Shown here: positions 44,473 to 49,763 of the stretch, piece by piece
Layout of the letters: each line of letters opens with the position of its first letter
Position numbering within the stretch: the first letter of the stretch is position 1
DNA from: Oscillospiraceae bacterium
GTDB taxonomy: Bacteria; Bacillota; Clostridia; Oscillospirales; Oscillospiraceae
Reading direction: 5' to 3'
Assembly: GCA_021771635.1 (NCBI GenBank)
Contig: JAETOQ010000011.1
Coordinates: 1 to 49,763, forward strand
Length of the DNA: 49,763 nt
Translations under genes and position numbers: made by a program
The notes under the pieces: generated by a model
The model's input: the letters and a program-made list of their open reading frames with translations, nothing else
Told to the model about the DNA's origin: nothing
Database searches by the model: none

Positions 44473-44598
44473 CTTTTAAGAATATACGTCCGGCGGCCGC
44501 TTATGACAGGACTGCTTTCAGGTCCGCCGGCGGCAGCCGCTATTCTCTTAAAAGTTCTACGAATGATTGGCCGCCCCGCCGCGAACAGCGACGGGGCG
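44473..44598 (-). other. Intercistronic palindromes between hmd and the methyltransferase
   Basis: One long imperfect palindrome (44473-44554) has arms CTTTTAAGAATAT / ATTCTCTTAAAAG with inner GC-rich pairs (CCGGCGG / CCGCCGG). A second hairpin, CGCCCCG / CGGGGCG, is at 44572-44598. No T run; mRNA processing or partial termination could occur here. Confidence 0.5.
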
Positions 44599-44618
44599 AC
44601 CGATGATACGATGCTTAT

Positions 44619-46034
44619 TTATTGTACCACGACGATTCCCAAACGCTTCGCGGCCTCTTGTGCCTGTTCCAGGCTGGGGAGGGCATTGCGCAGGACCAGC
44701 CGGCCGCCGCCCCGGTTCAGGGAGTCCACCTGTACGGTGTTCCCCTTGTCGGTGACCAGGGTGACTTTCTGGATGCTGGGTTCATGGCCCTCCACGATCT
44801 CCACCTCGACGCCGTCGGCTTTCACCATATCCACGGCCTTTTCGTACATCTCATGGTCCGCGGTGGATGCGCCGTAAACGGCGCCCATCAGCACGCCGGG
44901 GATATTGATGGTCCGGCGTGCGAACAGCTCAGGATACAGTTCCACGGTGATCTTGCATACCTTTTCGCCCTCGTTCAGCAGTTCATGGGCGATGCGGCCG
45001 CAGTTGGTGGGACTGCCCACCGCCTGGCTGCTGCCGCCCACCACGGCATCGCCAAAGGTGCTCAGGATGTTCCCGGCGCCGGCGGCCAGCTTCTTGGAGA
45101 TCTCGCCGGCCTTTTCCAGCGTTTCGGCGATCTGCTTCTTCTCCGCGTCCCGGACCTCCTGGCTCACCAGGGACTCCACGGCGGCAGTACGCTGGAAGAA
45201 AGGCTCCATGTACTCCACCACGGTGGGCACGATGTGCTTGGCGGACTCCACATGGACCAGGGAGGCCATGGAGAGCATCACATCAAACGGGACGTTGACA
45301 TTCATATCCACCGCCATGCAGATGCGGGCGGCATACATACCGATCAGGATGGCGCCGCCCACATGGGTGGTGCACAGTGCCGGGACCAGCACCCGGGGGG
45401 TGCAGGGGACGCCGATGGTGGGAGACATGGCCAGGACCATGGCCTTTTCCATCTGCTCCGGTGTGCCGCCCTCCAGGGCCACGGTTGCGGCGGCCACACA
45501 GGCGGCGCCGGCGCCGAAGCCCTCCATGTTGCAGCCGGTGGTGACCTTGCCCACCCGGAACAGTCCGCCGATCTTCAGCATCAGGGCGGCGATCTCGGCG
45601 ATGGTCTTGGCGTCCACTCCGGTATCCATCATGGCCCGGATATAGCCCGTGTAGGGGCAGGAGTCGCCGGTGCCGGCGCAGGGGCGCATACCAATGCAGT
45701 GGTTGCCGATCTCCGCGCCCACGGTGTACATCAGCGCCTTGTCCAGGAACTCCTCCTTGAAGCAAACGCCGGGGCCCTTTTCCCGCAGCTGGGAGGCCAC
45801 GCTGCCCAGCAGAAAGCTGTTGCCTTCCGTGACGCCCAGCTCCACAGCTTTCAGGTTGTGGGCATATTCGTCCATCACGCGATTGAGCAGCTCTTCCCGG
45901 GGCAGGCCGGTGCTGATCTCATTTTCCACGAGGACGACATCCGTCACCCGTGTCCCGTGCTCCTTTGCCAGTGCGATGATCTCGCCCATGGTCAGGGGCA
46001 TTTTGGCCTTGACCGCGCTTCTCAAATCAGACAT
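44619..46034 (-). CDS. hmd: 2-(hydroxymethyl)glutarate dehydratase (serine dehydratase-like)
   Basis: A 471-residue Fe-S dehydratase resembling a bacterial L-serine dehydratase with both parts in one chain. It should remove water from 2-(hydroxymethyl)glutarate to give 2-methyleneglutarate, the role predicted for its E. barkeri counterpart. Three cysteines, in GTGDSC, VTTGC and GAGAAC, are spaced C-x41-C-x10-C, as for the three cluster-binding cysteines of Legionella L-serine dehydratase, so a [4Fe-4S] cluster is expected. The beta-type domain is the C-terminal part. Its place beside dml, mii and hgd supports this rather than serine breakdown. It is 21 bases from dml. Confidence 0.88.
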   Translation of the reverse strand: MSDLRSAVKAKMPLTMGEIIALAKEHGTRVTDVVLVENEISTGLPREELLNRVMDEYAHNLKAVELGVTEGNSFLLGSVASQLREKGPGVCFKEEFLDKALMYTVGAEIGNHCIGMRPCAGTGDSCPYTGYIRAMMDTGVDAKTIAEIAALMLKIGGLFRVGKVTTGCNMEGFGAGAACVAAATVALEGGTPEQMEKAMVLAMSPTIGVPCTPRVLVPALCTTHVGGAILIGMYAARICMAVDMNVNVPFDVMLSMASLVHVESAKHIVPTVVEYMEPFFQRTAAVESLVSQEVRDAEKKQIAETLEKAGEISKKLAAGAGNILSTFGDAVVGGSSQAVGSPTNCGRIAHELLNEGEKVCKITVELYPELFARRTINIPGVLMGAVYGASTADHEMYEKAVDMVKADGVEVEIVEGHEPSIQKVTLVTDKGNTVQVDSLNRGGGRLVLRNALPSLEQAQEAAKRLGIVVVQ

Positions 46035-46055
46035 TTCGTCACCTGCCTTCAGCAG

Positions 46056-46931
46056 TTATTTGACCACCCGTCCGGTGGAGTAGTTGGCCTCGATCTCCCG
46101 GATACGGGGCAGGCCGATGATCTCGTTGAATTTGGCAAAGGGGATCATTTTGTCCATCATCGTGGCGGTGGTGCCGTCCCGCTTCAGGCCCTCCCACAGG
46201 TCCACCATGGCCTTGGTGGTGACATAGGTGGAGGCGGTGGGATAGATGACCAGGTTGTAGCCCAGGGCTTCCAGTTCACTGTTGGTCAGCATGGGCGTGC
46301 GGCCGCCCTCCACCATGTTTGCCAGTGTCAGGCAGGGCACTCTGTCGTTGATGAGCTTCATCTCCTCCTGCGTCTCGGGGGATTCGATGAACACGATGTC
46401 AGCACCGGCCTCCTTGTAGGCGATGCCCCGCTCGATGGCCTCCTCAATGCCCAAGACAGTACGGGCATCGGTGCGTGCCATGATCATCATGTCGCCCTGG
46501 CGGGTGTCCACGGCGGCCTTGATCTTGCCCAGCATCTCCTCCTTGGAAATGACCTCACGGCCCACCATGTGGCCGCACTTCTTAGGCATGACCTGATCCT
46601 CCAGCTGGATGACCGCCACACCGGCTTTCTCATACTCCCGCACGGTGCGCATGACGTTGACGGCGTTGCCGAAGCCGGTGTCTGCGTCGGCGATAACAGG
46701 GATCTCAGCAGCCTCCACCATGTTGGCAGCCCGGGCCACCATCTCGCTCATGGTCATCAGGCCCACGTCGGGCTTGCCCAGGTGGCTGGCGGACTGGCCG
46801 TAGCCGGTCATATACACCGCGTCAAAGCCCAGGCTGGCAATGATCTTGCCGGTCAGCATGTCGTGGGCGCCGGGGGCGACGACAAATTTGCCCGCGGCAA
46901 ACAGCTCTCTGATTTTCTTTCCACCATTCAT
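46056..46931 (-). CDS. dml: 2,3-dimethylmalate lyase
   Basis: A 291-residue enzyme of the isocitrate lyase/PEP mutase family that splits (2R,3S)-2,3-dimethylmalate into propionate and pyruvate, the last step of nicotinate fermentation. AVYMTGYGQSASHLGKPD, ADADTGFGN (metal site) and the catalytic-loop motif MPKKCGH near residue 119 are family signatures. Methylisocitrate lyase would look similar; the neighbours decide in favour of Dml. It lies 13 bases after the MutL-type gene. Confidence 0.9.
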   Translation of the reverse strand: MNGGKKIRELFAAGKFVVAPGAHDMLTGKIIASLGFDAVYMTGYGQSASHLGKPDVGLMTMSEMVARAANMVEAAEIPVIADADTGFGNAVNVMRTVREYEKAGVAVIQLEDQVMPKKCGHMVGREVISKEEMLGKIKAAVDTRQGDMMIMARTDARTVLGIEEAIERGIAYKEAGADIVFIESPETQEEMKLINDRVPCLTLANMVEGGRTPMLTNSELEALGYNLVIYPTASTYVTTKAMVDLWEGLKRDGTTATMMDKMIPFAKFNEIIGLPRIREIEANYSTGRVVK

Positions 46932-46944
46932 AATCGCATTCTCC

Positions 46945-48384
46945 TCATTCTTGATTGTTTTGGCTGATATAATGTTTTTTCATGAAATCCAGCACCATAT
47001 CCGGGTAGTGCTTTCCCAAAACGCCCAGGGCGTAGAAGATATAGTCCCGGTCCAGCAGGATCTCCGGCTCCCGGAGGGGCAGCAGGGAAATGCCTGGATC
47101 CTCAAAGCACTTCCGGACCAGCTCCCTGCCTTTTTTCTCCTCCGTGTGGACAAAGATGCCGCCCACGCAGAGCACCCGCTCCACATTGCGCAGGTCGCGG
47201 CCCATGGCCGTGCCGGCCATGACGCCCATGACCGGGTCCGCCTCCTGGGCATAGATGCCTGCGTGGCGCCGAAGTGCCACGCTGACGGCACAGGTGGCCA
47301 AGGCCCGGTCCAACGACGCCTCCCGCTCATCGGCGGGCACATGGTCGGTGTGGCACTCCAGCTCCTCCGTGTAGTCCAGCACCTCCTCCGGCGTGACGCC
47401 GAAGTCGCCGTCCATGGCCCGGAGCACCGCTTTCGGCCCCACCGCGTCGGGGATGCCCGTGGCGCTGACCCGCAGGCCCAGGTTGCCCTCCACAGTCCGG
47501 TAGGAAAACTGCTTTTCGTTGTTGATGACAAGGCCCCGCTCCTCGATGGTCAGGTTCTCCAGCTCCGGCAGAGCCGAGTGGATGTCGGTGGTGGCGCCGC
47601 CGATATCCACCAGCAGCAGGGAGCCGGTGCCCTCCTGCTCGTAGCTGCCCTTTGCCAGCAGCTCACTGGCCAGCAGCACCGCACCGGGCGTGGGGACCAC
47701 CACCTTGTCCGTCAGAGTGGCCTGGAAATCCAGCAAACCGTGGGCACGGGTGATCTGACGGATGAACTGCTCATGGATGGCCGTGCGGGCTGGTGCCACA
47801 TTTAGCTCATGGATGGTAGGCATGATGTTTGGCACCCGCACATATTCGATCCCCGCGGCCTCGAACCTCCGGGCGACCTCCCGCTGGGCGTAGCGGTTGC
47901 AGCCCAGGATCACTGTGGCCTTGCTCTTCAGTTCGCAGATCATATCCGCGTTTTCCAGCACGCAGGTCTCGTCTCCGCCGTCGGTGCCGCCGGAGAGCAG
48001 GATGATGTCCGGATCAATCTCCCGCAGCACCTCCTTGCGGAAAGACAGGGGCTCATCCGCGGAGACCACCTGCATCACCCGGGCGCCGGCAGTCATGGAG
48101 ACCTCCTTGGCCGCCTTGACGGTAACTCTCGGCATGTAGCCCAGCGCCACCATCCGCAGCCCTCCGGCGGCGCTGCAGGAGCTGTACCGCCGGAGGTCCG
48201 GGGCGAGGGTGATCCCCTGGGCGGCCAAGGCCGCCTCTGCTCCCTGAGCGCCGTCCATCACATTGTTCAGCGTAGTGGGCGACTGGCCCCGGCCCAGATA
48301 GCGCAGGGTCCCGTTTTCCTCGGAAAAGGCCGCCGCCTTGGTGTAGGTGCTGCCAATATCGTATACAAGAATATTTGCCAGCAT
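46945..48384 (-). CDS. GlmL/MutL-type protein, partner of a B12 mutase
   Basis: A 479-residue actin-fold ATPase of the MutL/GlmL family, found with glutamate mutase and other carbon-skeleton mutases and thought to guard or reactivate them. The phosphate loop is VYDIGSTYTKAAAF at residues 7-20 and the second is LLVDIGGATTDIHS near 224. In this cluster the partner should be 2-methyleneglutarate mutase, which is coenzyme B12-dependent, but no mutase gene lies in the window. Start chosen at MLANILVYDIG with AGAGGT; the longer frame overlaps mii. It follows mii by 62 bases. Confidence 0.88.
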   Translation of the reverse strand: MLANILVYDIGSTYTKAAAFSEENGTLRYLGRGQSPTTLNNVMDGAQGAEAALAAQGITLAPDLRRYSSCSAAGGLRMVALGYMPRVTVKAAKEVSMTAGARVMQVVSADEPLSFRKEVLREIDPDIILLSGGTDGGDETCVLENADMICELKSKATVILGCNRYAQREVARRFEAAGIEYVRVPNIMPTIHELNVAPARTAIHEQFIRQITRAHGLLDFQATLTDKVVVPTPGAVLLASELLAKGSYEQEGTGSLLLVDIGGATTDIHSALPELENLTIEERGLVINNEKQFSYRTVEGNLGLRVSATGIPDAVGPKAVLRAMDGDFGVTPEEVLDYTEELECHTDHVPADEREASLDRALATCAVSVALRRHAGIYAQEADPVMGVMAGTAMGRDLRNVERVLCVGGIFVHTEEKKGRELVRKCFEDPGISLLPLREPEILLDRDYIFYALGVLGKHYPDMVLDFMKKHYISQNNQE

Positions 48385-48446
48385 TGCTCTTACCTCTTTA
48401 TTTCCGGCCCGAAGTTCTTTGACGCCGGGCCAGTCGGTTGATTGGA

Positions 48447-49589
48447 TCACTCGAAGCGGGCTTTCTCCAGCAGCGCGTAGCCCTCCATCAGGCGGCGGGC
48501 GGTGCGGACGATTGCAGCTTTCTTGACAGTGTTGTTCTCGTCCACTTCAGAATAGCAGGGGATCATGCCCGCAGGATGGCCGATACGGACCAGCTCGGGC
48601 GGATTGTCGTTATGCAGCACCTGGTTGACCAGGGTGCCCTTGATCTTGGCAGCCACGCCGGTGCAGACGGTGGCGGTCCCGGCATAGGTCTTGTGCAGCA
48701 CCTGCATGAACATCAGGCGGGAGACCAGGTCCACTTCCTCTTTTCTGATGGTCTTTTTCTCAGGGGGATAGTAGTAGTCCTGGGCCTCGGTGATAAAGGC
48801 CACCATGGGGAAAGCGGGGCTGTTTTTGGTGGCATCCTCCAGATCCTTTGCCATACCGCACTTGACGCAGGCAATGCCCCGGATCTCCTCCAGGTACTTC
48901 AGCAGATCAGCATTGCCGTCGATCTCCTCCTGGCTCTCCGTGCCCTTCATGCCCACGCTCTCGGCCCGGACGAAAATCACCGGATTGGCACAGTCTACGA
49001 TGGACGCCTCAATGGGGCCGCGGCTGGTCTCAATGACATCCACCGGGTTTCCGGTGGGCAGGAGCTTGCCGGTGGCGGCGCCTGCTGTGCCGGACATATC
49101 CATCTGGATCGGTGCGGCCGTACCCGGTACGCCGGCGATCTCGGCGTCGCCTGTGACCTTAGCCTTGCCGTTTTCCACCAGGACGTAGGACTTCATCATC
49201 TTCTGGGTGTTGGTCTGCCAGATGGTGACCTCGTTGAGGCCCTCATGGCAGCGGACGATGGACTCGTCGACGGCAAAGGGCGCCACGCCGGAGGAGATGT
49301 TGCCGCAGTTGCCGTTCCAATCCACCTTGGCGTCCGTGATGGAGACCTGCGCGAACGTGTAGTCCACATCAGCACCCGGAACAGAGCCGGGGCCAATGAT
49401 AGCCAGCTTGCTGGTCAGAGGGTCCGCGCCGGCCAGGCCGTCGATCTGGCGCTTGTCGGGGGATCCAAAGATGCTCAGGACAACCTTGTCCCGCTCAGGG
49501 CCGGGCGCCGGCAGGTCGTTTTCTTTCAGGAAGATGCCCTTGCTGGTGCCTGCGCGCATGATGACGCAGGGAATTCTAAATTGATCCAT
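48447..49589 (-). CDS. mii: 3-methylitaconate isomerase
   Basis: A 380-residue PrpF-family isomerase with the diaminopimelate epimerase fold that converts (R)-3-methylitaconate to 2,3-dimethylmaleate by proton shift. The start (MDQFRIPCVIMRAGTSKGIF), GNCGNISSGVAPFAVDE near 92 and CVKCGMAKDLEDA in the second half are PrpF signatures. PrpF of the methylcitrate cycle is similar, but the pathway context favours Mii. AGGAGG precedes the ATG. A MITE begins 36 bases upstream, so the natural promoter or upstream gene is separated by it. Confidence 0.92.
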   Translation of the reverse strand: MDQFRIPCVIMRAGTSKGIFLKENDLPAPGPERDKVVLSIFGSPDKRQIDGLAGADPLTSKLAIIGPGSVPGADVDYTFAQVSITDAKVDWNGNCGNISSGVAPFAVDESIVRCHEGLNEVTIWQTNTQKMMKSYVLVENGKAKVTGDAEIAGVPGTAAPIQMDMSGTAGAATGKLLPTGNPVDVIETSRGPIEASIVDCANPVIFVRAESVGMKGTESQEEIDGNADLLKYLEEIRGIACVKCGMAKDLEDATKNSPAFPMVAFITEAQDYYYPPEKKTIRKEEVDLVSRLMFMQVLHKTYAGTATVCTGVAAKIKGTLVNQVLHNDNPPELVRIGHPAGMIPCYSEVDENNTVKKAAIVRTARRLMEGYALLEKARFE

Positions 49590-49625
49590 GATAATGTTCC
49601 TCCTAATCATATAGTCCGCGCCTTA

Positions 49626-49763
49626 GAACCTGTATTCATAACCGGGGATGCCGGATGGACGAGGATTTTTCTCGTCAGACAAGGAGATTTTCCGCAGCCA
49701 TACTGACGTATGGCAAGGGAAAGCGACGCCGTATGGCGGGAAAAAGGCCGCTCAGACGGCGTT
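49626..49763 (-). repeat. MITE family A, copy 3 (cut by window end)
   Basis: The inverse of copy 1: it starts GAACCTGTATTCATAACCG and is identical to it over the shared part. TTA stands on its left, a TNA-type target. About 23 bases of the element are missing past the window end. With copy 1 it gives the window inverted repeats of more than 100 bases at both ends. Confidence 0.9.

Noticed and set aside
44619-46034. L-serine dehydratase
   Set aside because: The fold and cysteine spacing fit, but gene context (hgd, dml, mii) and the known use of a serine dehydratase-like enzyme in this pathway make Hmd more likely.
44622-46967. A 781-codon plus-strand open frame over hmd and dml
   Set aside because: It spans two well-recognised genes and the gap between them on the other strand, has a His/Gly-rich composition and no ribosome site.
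48447-49589. PrpF of the methylcitrate cycle
   Set aside because: No prpC, prpD or acnD genes are near; all neighbours belong to nicotinate fermentation.

Overview
The window reads like a contig from a GC-rich, strictly anaerobic Firmicute of the gut Oscillospiraceae type (Flavonifractor, Intestinimonas, Oscillibacter and relatives). This is inferred from high-GC clostridial codon use, canonical TTGACA/TATAAT promoters, strong AGGAGG ribosome sites, rubrerythrin, and short hairpin-rich mobile repeats. I cannot name the species. Both ends of the window lie inside the same 161-bp repeat family, in opposite orientation, so the boundaries may be assembly breaks at repeats.

Positions 1-32,500 are mostly housekeeping and envelope genes in short operons. 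They comprise a DUF362 ferredoxin protein, a DUF4358 lipoprotein, BrnQ, a BlaI-type repressor with an M56 peptidase fused to an LCP domain, tRNA-Leu followed by a hairpin array, a vitamin B6 kinase with an MFS transporter, a candidate small RNA, a decayed gene fragment, TypA, SerA, tRNA-Arg, CysK with a divergent Rrf2 regulator, a YjdF-like membrane protein and a CapA-type protein. Next come an IS3 remnant with nested mini-elements, a CAT-like acetyltransferase, glycerate kinase, a PII-like protein with a DUF1538 permease, a patatin-like hydrolase, a Na/Pi cotransporter, rubrerythrin, a DegV protein, and a MarR-MATE pair.

Positions 32,700-49,600 are the most notable part: a minus-strand cluster for anaerobic nicotinate fermentation, matching the pathway characterised in Eubacterium barkeri. 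Four-subunit molybdenum nicotinate dehydrogenase (ndhF, ndhS, ndhL, ndhM) makes 6-hydroxynicotinate. Hnr reduces it to 1,4,5,6-tetrahydro-6-oxonicotinate. Enamidase opens the ring to 2-formylglutarate and ammonia. Hgd forms 2-(hydroxymethyl)glutarate and Hmd dehydrates it to 2-methyleneglutarate. A B12-dependent mutase, whose MutL-type partner is here but whose catalytic gene is not, would give 3-methylitaconate. Mii isomerises that to dimethylmaleate, a hydratase (DmdAB, also not in the window) hydrates it, and Dml splits dimethylmalate to propionate and pyruvate.

Five accessory genes sit among the pathway genes: an ApbE-like/UPF0280 protein directly after hnr, a PTS EIIC-like membrane protein between ndhM and ena, a PF06684 protein at the end, a SAM methyltransferase, and the MutL-type chaperone. 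The best candidates for undescribed biology are the ApbE-like protein as maturase for the covalent flavin of Hnr, and the orphan EIIC as a pyridine carboxylate carrier. The M56-LCP fusion and the hairpin array behind tRNA-Leu are the other strong leads.

At least four families of small non-coding mobile or structured repeats occur: a 161-bp and a 160-bp MITE, both flanked by TNA-type sites and probably IS5-type; a roughly 110-bp IS3-derived mini-element; and two hairpin-rich elements of about 225 bp.
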